Shown here: positions 23,025-31,521 of the stretch, in pieces | Layout of the letters: each line of letters begins with the position of its first letter | Position numbering within the stretch: position 1 is the first letter of the stretch | Assembly: GCA_023460975.1 (NCBI GenBank) | Contig: JAEWOG010000011.1 | Span: 1 to 64,000 of the forward strand | Origin: Actinomycetes bacterium | GTDB lineage: Bacteria; Actinomycetota; Actinomycetes; Propionibacteriales; Nocardioidaceae | Direction: 5' to 3' | Length of the DNA stretch: 64,000 nt | Notes under the pieces: generated by a model | What the model was told of the DNA's origin: nothing | Database searches by the model: none | What the model saw: the letters and a program-made list of their open reading frames with translations, nothing else | Translations under genes and position numbers: made by a program

Positions 23025-25718
23025 GTGGTCACGACACACTCCCCGCTCTTGCTGGCCCCATCCCGGCATGCCTCCCTGAGCGCAGTGACGCTTCCCGACG
23101 GCACGGGCCTCACTCACCACGACCTCGCTACCGCAGTCGGCGACCGCGCCCAGACGTGGGGGGCTGGGCGACGCGTGGTTCTGATCGAGGGCGGCAACCG
23201 ACTCGACGCCCTCGTCGCCCACTTGGCCGCGCTGGAGCACGGGCACGTCTCCCTGCTGGTCCCCGAGGACCGGCCCGATCAGCGAGACGCGATGGTGGCG
23301 GCGTACGACCCCGACATCGTGTGCACAGCTGATGGCGATGTCATCCGACGCGAGCGTTCCGTGCACGACCTTCACCCCGACCTCGCGCTACTCCTGAGCA
23401 CCTCCGGGACGACCGGCTCACCCAAGCTTGTCCGGCTTTCTCGCGCCAACGTCGCCAGCAACGCGCGATCAATCGCGCAGTACCTCGAACTCGGGCCGCA
23501 CAGCAGAGCCATCACCAGCCTCCCGTTGCACTACTGCTACGGGTTGTCCGTTGTCCACAGCCACCTGGCCGCGGGGGGCTCCCTCGCCCTGTGCGACCTC
23601 TCTGTCGTCGACGAGTGCTTCTGGGACTTCTTTGAGGTGAGCGGCGCCACCTCGTTCGCAGCTGTGCCGCACACCTTCGACCTCCTCGATCGAGCCGGAT
23701 TCGACCAGCGCGCAACCCCCACTCTGCGTCAGGTGACCGTCGCCGGCGGGAGGCTCGCCCCCGACCGCGTGCGTCACTGGGCAGCCGAGGGACGGGCCGA
23801 CGGCTGGGAGCTGGTGGTCATGTACGGCCAGACCGAAGCCACCGCACGCATGGCCTGGCTGCCTCCAGACCTGGCCGAGCAGCATCCTGGCTCCATCGGT
23901 GTGGCGGTGCCGGGCGGCGCTTTGCGCATCGACCCTGTCCCGGAATCCTTGGAACCGGGAGTCGGCGAGCTCGTCTACACCGGCCCCAACGTGATGATGG
24001 GGTACGCGCACTCGCCGTCAGACTTGGCGGGCGGGCCTGAGTTGATGGAACTGCGCACCGGCGATCTGGGCCGAGAGCACGGCGGTCTCTTCGCGGTGGT
24101 CGGACGGCGCGACCGGTTCACGAAACTGTTCGGTCTGCGACTCGACCTGGGGCGCCTAGAAGACTTGCTCGCGGACACCGGGTCGCCGGCCGAGCTCGTC
24201 GCGACCAGTGCCGCGATCCACACCTTCAGCACGCACGGGCGACACTCCGCCGCACTGAGATCGAATGTGGCCGATCTCTGCGGCATCCCGGTCACGGCGG
24301 TCCGAACACACGTGGTGCAAGTGCCTCGCACGCCCAACGGCAAGATTGACCGCGCCGCCCTGCAACGCCTCGCGGAGTTGGAGGAAGCCGCCGAGCTCAA
24401 CGCGGAAGATCTCGCCCCCGTGGAGGACGCGGACCACGCAGCGTGGGTCCTTGCCACAGTCGGCCGGCTCCTGGGTCGCCTCGACGTGCGCGCCAATGAC
24501 ACGTTCGTGTCCTTGGGCGGGGATTCGCTCTCATTCGTGGAGACTGCGGCCGTGCTCGAGGCACGCCTCGGCCCACTGCCACCCCAGTGGCACACCCGCC
24601 CGTTGGTCGAACTGGCTCACCCCGCGGCCGCCCTTGACTCGCCGGGATCGCTCAAGACGCGCCTCGACACTACGGTGGCGATCCGGGCGCTCGCGATCGT
24701 GGCCGTCGTCGCCAGCCACGTGGACCTCGTCTCATGGGAGGGCGGCGCCCATCTCCTGCTCGTTCTCGCGGGGTTCAACTTCGCACGATTCCAACTCGGG
24801 TCGAGCACGAGAGGGCAGCGAGTGCGCCACGGCGTGTCGAGTTTGCTTCAGCTCGTCGTCCCGAGTGTGCTTCTCATCGGAGCCCTGGCCATGGTCACAG
24901 GGCAATACGACGCCCCCACCGTCTTCCTGCTCAACGGTCTTTTCGGCAGTGATCAGTGGAACGACCAGTGGCAACTGTGGTTCCTGGAGGCGCTCACATG
25001 GACCACCGTCAGCGCGGTTGCTCTCATGGCGATCCCCGCAGTCCACCGCCTGGAGCGACGGCGCCCGTACGCGTTTGCACTTGCCCTGGCGCTCGCCGCG
25101 GTGGCTGTGCGCCTGACCTGGACCGGCCAACAGGCTGGCCCGACGGAGCGCTACACGGTCGGCGTGGTGGCCTTCTTCTTTGCGCTCGGCTGGCTGGCAG
25201 CGCGAGCGGAGTCACCATCGCAACGCTGGGTCGTCACCGTCCTCGCGACCGGTAGCATCGTGGGTTTCTTCGCCGATCTCGGCCGCGAGGGCTTCATTCT
25301 GGTAGGCGTGTGTGCCCTGCTCTGGCTGCCGCAAGTCCCGATCCCCCGGATTGTCGCCTCAGCAGTGGCACGGACGACCGGGGAACTGGCCAGTGCTTCG
25401 CTGTTCATCTACCTCATCCACTGGCAGGTGTACCCGCCTCTCGAGGAGTCCGGGCATCCTTTGATCGCGCTGACCGCGTCGCTGGCCGTCGGCGCTGTGG
25501 TGGGCGGAGCGTTCCGACCTGTGCAACGCAGGCTAGCGACCCTGATCACTCGCAGCCCCGAGCAGAGGGCCGACTTGGAGAACCAGGCAATGCCGACTCG
25601 TGTGTCCGAGGAAAGGACCAGGCGCCGGAAGCCAGTGACGCAAAGGGTAATCTCGGTCCGTTCGACCCCTCCACCACGCACGCCCGTGGCCACCAGGCAA
25701 CCAGGAGTATCCGAGTGA
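23025..25718 (+). CDS. Fused adenylation - carrier - membrane acyltransferase protein, iron-boxed
   Basis: 897 residues. Residues 1-450 form an AMP-forming adenylation domain: STSGTTGSPK (124-133), MYGQTEA (266-272), ELRTGD (342-347), GRRDRFTKLFG (360-370) and PNGKIDR with catalytic Lys440. Residues 475-530 form a carrier domain with the phosphopantetheine Ser501 in FVSLGGDSL. From about 545 to 850 there is a polytopic acyltransferase-3-like domain with IRALAIVAVVASHVDL and LLVLAGFNFARF. The C-terminal 50 residues are basic. The protein should activate an acyl, aryl or amino acid, load it on its own carrier and pass it to a membrane or extracytoplasmic acceptor, an analogue of DltA-DltC-DltB in one chain. 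The iron box and the iron transporter upstream imply expression in iron limitation. Substrate and acceptor are unknown; no other siderophore gene is nearby. Confidence 0.8.
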   Translation: MVTTHSPLLLAPSRHASLSAVTLPDGTGLTHHDLATAVGDRAQTWGAGRRVVLIEGGNRLDALVAHLAALEHGHVSLLVPEDRPDQRDAMVAAYDPDIVCTADGDVIRRERSVHDLHPDLALLLSTSGTTGSPKLVRLSRANVASNARSIAQYLELGPHSRAITSLPLHYCYGLSVVHSHLAAGGSLALCDLSVVDECFWDFFEVSGATSFAAVPHTFDLLDRAGFDQRATPTLRQVTVAGGRLAPDRVRHWAAEGRADGWELVVMYGQTEATARMAWLPPDLAEQHPGSIGVAVPGGALRIDPVPESLEPGVGELVYTGPNVMMGYAHSPSDLAGGPELMELRTGDLGREHGGLFAVVGRRDRFTKLFGLRLDLGRLEDLLADTGSPAELVATSAAIHTFSTHGRHSAALRSNVADLCGIPVTAVRTHVVQVPRTPNGKIDRAALQRLAELEEAAELNAEDLAPVEDADHAAWVLATVGRLLGRLDVRANDTFVSLGGDSLSFVETAAVLEARLGPLPPQWHTRPLVELAHPAAALDSPGSLKTRLDTTVAIRALAIVAVVASHVDLVSWEGGAHLLLVLAGFNFARFQLGSSTRGQRVRHGVSSLLQLVVPSVLLIGALAMVTGQYDAPTVFLLNGLFGSDQWNDQWQLWFLEALTWTTVSAVALMAIPAVHRLERRRPYAFALALALAAVAVRLTWTGQQAGPTERYTVGVVAFFFALGWLAARAESPSQRWVVTVLATGSIVGFFADLGREGFILVGVCALLWLPQVPIPRIVASAVARTTGELASASLFIYLIHWQVYPPLEESGHPLIALTASLAVGAVVGGAFRPVQRRLATLITRSPEQRADLENQAMPTRVSEERTRRRKPVTQRVISVRSTPPPRTPVATRQPGVSE

Positions 25719-27490
25719 GCTTGCAGAAGGTCCTCATCGCCAACCGCGGCGAGATCGCTGTCCGAGTCATCCGCGCCGCGAAGGACGCGGGCATCGCCTC
25801 GGTCGCGGTCTACGCCGACCCGGACCGTGACGCCCTGTTCGTGCGTCTGGCCGACGAGGCGTACGCGCTGGGTGGCGCCACCCCGGCCGACTCGTACCTG
25901 GACATCGCCAAGATCATCAAGGTCGCCCAGGACTCCGGCGCGGACTCCGTCCACCCGGGTTACGGCTTCCTCGCCGAGAACGCCCAGTTCGCCCAGGCCG
26001 TCATCGACGCCGGGCTGATCTGGATCGGCCCCTCCCCCGAGGCCATCGACGCGCTCGGCGACAAGGCCAAGGCCAAGCACATCGCCGAGCGGGCCAAGGC
26101 TCCGCTGGCCCCCGGCACGAAGGACCCGGTCAAGGACGCCGACGAGGTCGTCGCCCTGGCTCAGGAGTTCGGCCTGCCGATCGCCATCAAGGCCGTCTAC
26201 GGCGGCGGCGGCCGCGGCCTCAAGGTCGCCCGCACGCTGGAGGAGATCCCCGACCTCTACGAGTCCGCCGTCCGTGAGGCCGTCACCGCGTTCGGTCGCG
26301 GCGAGTGCCTGGTCGAGAAGTTCCTCGACCGCCCGCGCCACGTCGAGACCCAGTGCCTCGCAGACTCCCACGGCAACGTCGTGGTCGTCTCCACCCGCGA
26401 CTGCTCGCTGCAGCGCCGCCACCAGAAGCTGGTCGAGGAGGCGCCCGCGCCGTTCCTCACCGACGAGCAGAACGCGCGTCTGTACGAGTCCTCCAAGGCG
26501 ATCCTCAAGGAGGCCGGCTACGTCGGCGCCGGAACCTGCGAGTTCCTCGTCGCGGCCGACGGCACCATCTCCTTCCTCGAGGTCAACACTCGCCTCCAGG
26601 TCGAGCACTGCGTCTCCGAGGAGGTCACCGGCATCGACCTCGTGCGCGAGATGTTCCGCATCGCCGCGGGCGAGGAACTCGGCTACGGCGACCCCGAGGT
26701 CAAGGGCCACTCCATCGAGTTCCGCGTCAACGCCGAGGACCCGGGCAACAACTTCATGCCCGCGCCGGGCACCCTTACCGAGTGGGCCCCGCCGAGCGGC
26801 CCCGGCATCCGCCTGGACTCCGGCTACGTCAAGGGCGAGACGATCCCCGGCTCGTTCGACTCCTTGGTCGCCAAGCTGATCGTCACGGGCGCCGACCGCA
26901 CCCAGGCCATCGAGCGCTCCCGCCGCGCGATCGCGGAGTTCGAGATCGGCGGCATGCCGACCGCGCTGAGCTTCGCCGAGGTCGTGCTGAACGACCCCGC
27001 GTACGTCGCCTCCTCCAACCCGAGCGGCGAGGGCTCCTTCGACGTCTACACGACGTGGATCGAGACCGACTTCGTCAACAACATCCCGCCGTACGCCGGC
27101 GACTCGGTCGACGCCGAGGAGGCAGGCGAGCGCCAGACGGTGACCGTCGAGGTCGGCGGTCGCCGCCTCGAGGTCGTCCTCCCCGCGGGCCTGGGTGGCC
27201 TCGGCGGCGGCGCTGCGGGCGGCGGCGCCAAGAAGCCGAAGCGTGCCGCCAAGAAGGCCGGCGCTGCAGCCTCGGGCGACTCGGTCACCTCCCCGATGCA
27301 GGGAACGATCGTCAAGGTCGCCGTCACCGAGGGCCAGGAGGTCGCCGAGGGCGACGTCATCGTGGTCATGGAGGCCATGAAGATGGAGCAGCCCCTCAAG
27401 GCACACAAGGCCGGCACCGTCACCGGCCTGTCGGCCGAGGTGGGCGCCACCGTCGGCAACGGCGAGGTCATCTGCGAGCTGAAGGACTGA
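25715..27490 (+). CDS. accA: Acyl-CoA carboxylase alpha subunit (biotin carboxylase + BCCP)
   Basis: 591 residues from the GTG at 25715, which overlaps the stop of the previous gene. Biotin carboxylase occupies about 1-450: VLIANRGEIAVRVIRAAKD, HPGYGFLAEN, AVYGGGGRGLKVA (ATP-grasp loop), STRDCSLQRRHQK, and LEVNTRLQVEHCVSEEVTG. A Gly/Ala/Lys-rich linker leads to the BCCP domain with VMEAMKMEQPL, biotinylated on about Lys556 by BirA. It partners the beta subunit at 9971 and the epsilon subunit at 11590. Strong GC3 bias suggests high expression; its own promoter may lie within the preceding gene. Confidence 0.95.
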   Translation: MSLQKVLIANRGEIAVRVIRAAKDAGIASVAVYADPDRDALFVRLADEAYALGGATPADSYLDIAKIIKVAQDSGADSVHPGYGFLAENAQFAQAVIDAGLIWIGPSPEAIDALGDKAKAKHIAERAKAPLAPGTKDPVKDADEVVALAQEFGLPIAIKAVYGGGGRGLKVARTLEEIPDLYESAVREAVTAFGRGECLVEKFLDRPRHVETQCLADSHGNVVVVSTRDCSLQRRHQKLVEEAPAPFLTDEQNARLYESSKAILKEAGYVGAGTCEFLVAADGTISFLEVNTRLQVEHCVSEEVTGIDLVREMFRIAAGEELGYGDPEVKGHSIEFRVNAEDPGNNFMPAPGTLTEWAPPSGPGIRLDSGYVKGETIPGSFDSLVAKLIVTGADRTQAIERSRRAIAEFEIGGMPTALSFAEVVLNDPAYVASSNPSGEGSFDVYTTWIETDFVNNIPPYAGDSVDAEEAGERQTVTVEVGGRRLEVVLPAGLGGLGGGAAGGGAKKPKRAAKKAGAAASGDSVTSPMQGTIVKVAVTEGQEVAEGDVIVVMEAMKMEQPLKAHKAGTVTGLSAEVGATVGNGEVICELKD

Positions 27491-27504
27491 CGTACCAGTC
27501 CCTC

Positions 27505-27536
27505 AAGGGCCGTCTCCCTCACGGGAGGCGGCCCTT
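27505..27536 (+). terminator. Hairpin terminator after accA
   Basis: A 14-bp stem, AAGGGCCGTCTCCC at 27505-27518 and GGGAGGCGGCCCTT at 27523-27536, one G-U pair, loop TCAC, followed by GCTCATTTCG. It lies 15 bases past the accA stop. Confidence 0.85.
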
Positions 27537-27567
27537 GCTCATTTCGTACGCGCGCCGAGCGGAGGAT

Positions 27568-27583
27568 CCCCGCTCGAGCGGGG
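27568..27583. repeat. Perfect 16-bp palindrome
   Basis: CCCCGCTCGAGCGGGG, an uninterrupted palindrome between the accA terminator and the TetR operator region. It may be a second terminator or a protein site; nothing else in the surrounding 100 bases explains it. Confidence 0.5.
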
Positions 27584-27662
27584 AAACCCTCACGTAGCGG
27601 GGGTTGCAAAGGCCACAACGAGACAGTTTCCCCCGCCCAGTCCCATCAACGCCCCCACATAG

Positions 27663-27684
27663 ATAGCGAGCACTCACTCTCTAT
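27663..27684. promoter_or_regulatory. TetR-type operator before the TetR-FAD dehydrogenase operon
   Basis: ATAGCGAG at 27663-27670 and CTCTCTAT at 27677-27684 form 8-base arms with one mismatch around CACTCA. The centre GAGCACTCACTCTC resembles typical TetR-family dyads. It lies 15 bases before the TetR start, so autoregulation is likely. Confidence 0.6.
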
Positions 27685-27698
27685 GCTAGGTTCCCGGC

Positions 27699-28331
27699 GT
27701 GCCCGAATCTCGTACGCCGCCCCGCCGCACGCAGGCGCAGCGACGAGACTCCACCATCGCCGGGCTCATCGAAGCCACCGTCTCCTGCCTCACTGAGCGG
27801 GGGTACGCCGCCACCTCCACCGCCGCTGTCTGCGCGCGGGCGGGCGTGAGTCAGGGTGCTCTGTTCCGCCATTTCCCCACGCGGCAGGACCTGCTCGTCG
27901 CCACGGCCCAGCACGTCGCCGAGCACAACGTCGCCGCCTTCACCGCGCTCGGCAGCGCACCCGTCGGCACCGTCGACGAGGTCGCCCAGGTGCTGGAGCA
28001 CCTGCGTACGGTCGTGCTGTCCCCTGCCAACCAGACCTGGCGCGAACTCCTCGTCGCCGCGCGTGCCGACGCGGACCTGCGTACGGCGTTGCTCCCGGCC
28101 CGACAGGAGTTCCAGGCACGGATGCTCGTGGCAGCCACGACGCTGTGGGGCACCCGGATCCCCGCCGAGGACCAGGCCGCGGTGCTGAGCCTGGTCGTCA
28201 ACTTCTTCGACGGCCTCGCCTTCTCGGCCCTCGACCCCGACCCCCGAGCGCCCGCCGGGCGCACCGTCGAGCGGGCGTTGCGCCTGCTCGCGGAGATGAT
28301 CGTCGACCACTACCCCCAGGAGAACTCGTGA
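27699..28331 (+). CDS. TetR family transcriptional regulator
   Basis: 210 residues from a GTG. The N-terminal HTH is TIAGLIEATVSCLTERGY then STAAVCARAGVSQGALFRHF and PTRQDLL, the full TetR signature at residues 14-64. The ligand-binding domain is unremarkable. It overlaps the next gene (GTGA), so it is co-expressed with the FAD dehydrogenase and probably represses both through the dyad upstream. Confidence 0.93.
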   Translation: MPESRTPPRRTQAQRRDSTIAGLIEATVSCLTERGYAATSTAAVCARAGVSQGALFRHFPTRQDLLVATAQHVAEHNVAAFTALGSAPVGTVDEVAQVLEHLRTVVLSPANQTWRELLVAARADADLRTALLPARQEFQARMLVAATTLWGTRIPAEDQAAVLSLVVNFFDGLAFSALDPDPRAPAGRTVERALRLLAEMIVDHYPQENS

Positions 28332-30043
28332 GCACGCAGTCCCCGACCGCCGACACCTTCACCCCCGACGTGATCGTCGTCGGCGCCGGTCTCGCCGGCC
28401 TCGTCGCGACCCACGAACTCGCCAAGGGCGGCAAGCGCGTCCTCGTCGTGGACCAGGAGAACCGCAACAACCTCGGCGGTCAGGCGTGGTGGTCCCTGGG
28501 CGGCCTGCTGTTCGTCGACTCCCCCGAGCAGCGCCGCATGGGGATCAAGGACTCCTACGAGCTCGCGCGTCAGGACTGGCTCGGCAGCGCCCAGTTCGAC
28601 CGCCTCGGCGACGGCACCGACGGGCCCGGCCGCGGCGAAGACCACTGGCCGCGCCAGTGGGCGGAGGCGTACGTGAAGTTCGCCCACACCACCAAGCGCG
28701 ACTACCTGCACGACCTCGGCCTCAAGTCACTGCCGTTCGTCGGGTGGGCCGAGCGTGGCGACGGCCGAGCCAGCGGCCACGGCAACTCCGTGCCCCGCTT
28801 CCACCTGACCTGGGGCACGGGCCCGGACGTCGTACGGATCTTCGCCGAGCCCGTCCTGGCTGCCGAGGAAGCAGGGCTCGTACGGTTCGCGTTCCGCCAC
28901 CAGGTCGACGAGCTCCTCGCAGAGGACGGCGCCGTCGTCGGGGTGCGCGGCACCGTCCTCGCGGACGATGACTCCGAGCGCGGCGTGAAGTCGGTCCGCG
29001 ACGCCGTGGGCGAGTTCAGCCACCGTGCCGCGGCCGTGGTTGTCACCTCCGGCGGCATCGGCCACAACCACGACCTGATGCGCGCCAACTGGCCCACCGA
29101 ACGCGTCGGCCCCGCGCCCCAGCACATGATCTCCGGCGTGCCCGCGCACGTCGACGGCCGGATGCTCGCCATCACCGAGGCCAGCGGCGCCACGATCGTC
29201 AACCGCGACCGCATGTGGGCGTACACCGAGGGCATCCACAACTGGGACTCCGTGTGGCCCGACCACGCGATCCGCATCCTGCCCGGCCCGTCATCGATGT
29301 GGTTCGACGCCAACGGCAAGCGCCTGGAAGGGGCCTCGGGCGTGCCCGGCGCCGACTCGATCGGGGCCATGAAGCAGATCCTCGCCACCGGCTACGACTA
29401 CTCCTGGTTCGTGCTGACCCAGTCGATCATCGAGAAGGAGTTCGCGCTCTCCGGCTCCGAGCAGAACCCTGATCTCACGGGCCGCGACATCAAGTTCATG
29501 CTCCAGTCGCGTCTGGCCAAGGGCGCACCGGGACCGGTGGAGGCGTTCAAGCAGAACGGCGTCGACTTCGTGGTCGCCGACAACCTCGCCCACCTGGTGG
29601 CCGGGATGAACAAGATCTCTCGCGGCCCCGCCCTCGACGTCGACGTCATCGGGTCGCAGATCACCGCCCGTGACCGAGAGCTGGACAACGCGTTCGGCAA
29701 GGACGTCCAGCTCATGGTGATGGCCAACGCCCGTCGCTCACGCACCGACAAGCTGATCCGGGTCGCCAAGCCGCACCGGATCCTCGACCCCGAGCACGGC
29801 CCGCTCATCGCGGTGCGGCTCAACATCCTGTCCCGCAAGACGCTGGGCGGGCTCGAGACCAACCTGGACAGCCAGTGCATCGCCGCCGACGGCAGCCCGA
29901 TTCCGGGCCTGTACGCCGCCGGCGAGGTCGCGGGCTTCGGAGGGGGCGGCGTCCACGGCTACAACGCGCTCGAGGGGACGTTCCTGGGAGGCTGCATCTT
30001 CTCTGGCCGTGCAGCCGGCCTTGCACTCACCGGGCGTCGCTGA
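28328..30043 (+). CDS. FAD-dependent dehydrogenase, fumarate reductase/KstD-like
   Basis: 571 residues from the GTG overlapping the tetR stop. The N-terminal dinucleotide-binding motif is VIVVGAGLAGLVATHELAKGG, and the C-terminal FAD segment is AAGEVAGFGGGGVHGYNALEG followed by GCIFSGRAAG. Between lies a long cap domain. Length and layout fit the actinobacterial FAD-binding dehydrogenase group related to 3-ketosteroid dehydrogenases and flavocytochrome c. The substrate is not known; control by a TetR regulator suggests an inducible catabolic or detoxifying step. Confidence 0.88.
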   Translation: MSTQSPTADTFTPDVIVVGAGLAGLVATHELAKGGKRVLVVDQENRNNLGGQAWWSLGGLLFVDSPEQRRMGIKDSYELARQDWLGSAQFDRLGDGTDGPGRGEDHWPRQWAEAYVKFAHTTKRDYLHDLGLKSLPFVGWAERGDGRASGHGNSVPRFHLTWGTGPDVVRIFAEPVLAAEEAGLVRFAFRHQVDELLAEDGAVVGVRGTVLADDDSERGVKSVRDAVGEFSHRAAAVVVTSGGIGHNHDLMRANWPTERVGPAPQHMISGVPAHVDGRMLAITEASGATIVNRDRMWAYTEGIHNWDSVWPDHAIRILPGPSSMWFDANGKRLEGASGVPGADSIGAMKQILATGYDYSWFVLTQSIIEKEFALSGSEQNPDLTGRDIKFMLQSRLAKGAPGPVEAFKQNGVDFVVADNLAHLVAGMNKISRGPALDVDVIGSQITARDRELDNAFGKDVQLMVMANARRSRTDKLIRVAKPHRILDPEHGPLIAVRLNILSRKTLGGLETNLDSQCIAADGSPIPGLYAAGEVAGFGGGGVHGYNALEGTFLGGCIFSGRAAGLALTGRR

Positions 30044-30081
30044 CCCGCGTACGCAGTGGGCGGGCTCGTGCCGCGCCCCAC

Positions 30082-30139
30082 ATTGGGGACAGTTGGAGGG
30101 CATCCGGAAGGCCCGTGACCACCTCCAAGTGTCCCCAAT
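30082..30139. repeat. 18-bp inverted repeat, large hairpin
   Basis: ATTGGGGACAGTTGGAGG at 30082-30099 pairs with CCTCCAAGTGTCCCCAAT at 30122-30139, one mismatch, around a 22-base centre. It lies between the FAD dehydrogenase (+) and the SpoIID gene (-), which converge. It can act as a terminator for both but has the size and AT-tipped arms of a small palindromic mobile or interspersed element. Confidence 0.7.
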
Positions 30140-30144
30140 TTGGG

Positions 30145-30180
30145 CACCGGCACCGGGGCACCGGGGCACCGGGGCACCGG
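30145..30180. repeat. 8-bp tandem repeat CACCGGGG
   Basis: Three full CACCGGGG units flanked by CACCGG partial units, adjoining the large hairpin and ending eight bases before the SpoIID gene stop. A simple-sequence tract prone to copy-number change. Confidence 0.8.
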
Positions 30181-30187
30181 CCGAACG

Positions 30188-31414
30188 TCAGGGAAGCTCG
30201 ACGGGGACACGTCGGCTCACCGGCTGCACTGCCAGGGTGAACCAGTCCGAGCGCAGCCCGAACGCGAAGCGGAAGTCGTCGCCCGTGATCTCGACCCGCC
30301 CCGCGGTGCCGACGAGCGCCATCGAGGTGACCCGGCCGCCCCACTCGCCGTTGCCGTCGCGGCCCGTGACCTCGATGGAGGTCAGGTCGCCGACCGCGGG
30401 CCACTGCGCTTCCAGTGCCGTGTCGGAGACGGGGACACTCCACGCCCGGTAGGCGGTGTCGTACGGGTCTGGTTGGGCGACGAGGTAGGGCTGGGAGCCA
30501 GCGGAGGCGTAGCCACCGTTCGACGCAGAGAACTGCGTGAAGGCGGGAGTACCCTCCCAGAGCACGATGCTGCCCTTCGTCGCCGCGATCGCAGCGTTGG
30601 CGGCGGAGTGCTCGTCCGCCACGCCACCGTAGACCTGGCACGACTCGGAGTCACACAGGTCGTAGTAGCGCGAGGCGTTGTCCGCACGCTCAAAAGCGGC
30701 GTACGTCCGGGCGGCCACCGACTGCGAGCTCACCGCGGCGGACTCCCACAGGGCCGGGATCTCGCGGGGAACGACGCCGCGCAGGTACTGCTCCATGCTG
30801 AGCACGTTGACGGTGTCGCGGGCGTTCTTGCCGGGCGTGGGTGACGCCGAACGCAGCGCGCCGCGGTAGTCAGTCCGACCCGCCGGCGTGATGAGGGTCA
30901 TCGGCCCCGTCGAGGAGCGGAACTCGGCGTCGCCCGGGAAACGCTTCCAGTTGCGCCACCCGGCACGCTTGCGGAACTGCACCCTCGTGGCCGCGCGGTC
31001 CCCGATCAGTCGCCACTGCACTGCCCCGTTGTCGGGCAGACGCCAGGTGCGCTTCTTCTTGAGGCTGCGCACCCGTACGCCGTCCTGGGCGCGGATGCGG
31101 ACGTCGTTGGTCGTGTCCGCGGTGAGCAGCACGCGGACCTTGCCCGCTGTCTGGCCCAAGGTGGTGCCGGGGTAGTAGAAGGCGATGATCTGCTGCCAGG
31201 ACAGGCCCTGGGCTGCGGCGCCCTTGGCGCCCCACTGGCTCATCCCGTTGCCGTGCCCGTAGCCGTTGCCCGTCACGGTGATGCTGCTCGCGCCGGCGAC
31301 CGGGTACACCTCGACCGCGCGCTCAGACGCGGCCTGCGCGGGCAGACTGCCGAGCGCGAGGGCGCCGACGGTCGCGAGGACCGCAGCGGAACGGAGTGCG
31401 AGGGCGTGCAGCAT
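30188..31414 (-). CDS. Secreted SpoIID/LytB-domain protein
   Basis: 408 residues. A Sec signal peptide of about 28 residues (two hydrophobic stretches, cleavage near AQAAS) is followed by GNGYGHGNGMSQWGA, a hallmark of the SpoIID domain, and by LSMEQYLRGVVPREIPALW then AVSSQSVAARTYA. In SpoIID this Glu and its surroundings cleave peptidoglycan glycan strands lacking stem peptides. Non-sporulating actinobacteria carry such proteins as secreted wall-active enzymes. A second half contains DSESCQVYGG with two Cys that may form a disulfide. Confidence 0.9.
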   Translation of the reverse strand: MLHALALRSAAVLATVGALALGSLPAQAASERAVEVYPVAGASSITVTGNGYGHGNGMSQWGAKGAAAQGLSWQQIIAFYYPGTTLGQTAGKVRVLLTADTTNDVRIRAQDGVRVRSLKKKRTWRLPDNGAVQWRLIGDRAATRVQFRKRAGWRNWKRFPGDAEFRSSTGPMTLITPAGRTDYRGALRSASPTPGKNARDTVNVLSMEQYLRGVVPREIPALWESAAVSSQSVAARTYAAFERADNASRYYDLCDSESCQVYGGVADEHSAANAAIAATKGSIVLWEGTPAFTQFSASNGGYASAGSQPYLVAQPDPYDTAYRAWSVPVSDTALEAQWPAVGDLTSIEVTGRDGNGEWGGRVTSMALVGTAGRVEITGDDFRFAFGLRSDWFTLAVQPVSRRVPVELP

Positions 31415-31489
31415 TGTTCTCCCGAGTCTGGTGTGGAAGGGGAAGGATGATCACAGCACGCGAACGGACGCTATTCAAACGCAACAACA

Positions 31490-31509
31490 GAACTACCTCG
31501 GCGTAGTTC
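31490..31509 (-). terminator. Small hairpin after the DUF3558 lipoprotein gene
   Basis: GAACTAC and GTAGTTC arms of 7 bp with a 6-base loop, 13 bases beyond the stop on the minus strand, followed by a T-rich stretch TGTTGTTGCGTTTG. Modest, but placed as a terminator would be. Confidence 0.45.
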
Positions 31510-31521
31510 CGCCGAGGGCGA

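Noticed and set aside
23025..25718. Complete siderophore biosynthesis cluster
   Set aside because: Only one adenylation-carrier-acyltransferase protein is present; no condensation domain, hydroxylase, aryl synthase or siderophore exporter nearby.
25409..27406. A 665-residue minus-strand open frame opposite accA
   Set aside because: The plus strand encodes biotin carboxylase/BCCP with all motifs; the opposite frame is Asp/Val/Gly-rich shadow.
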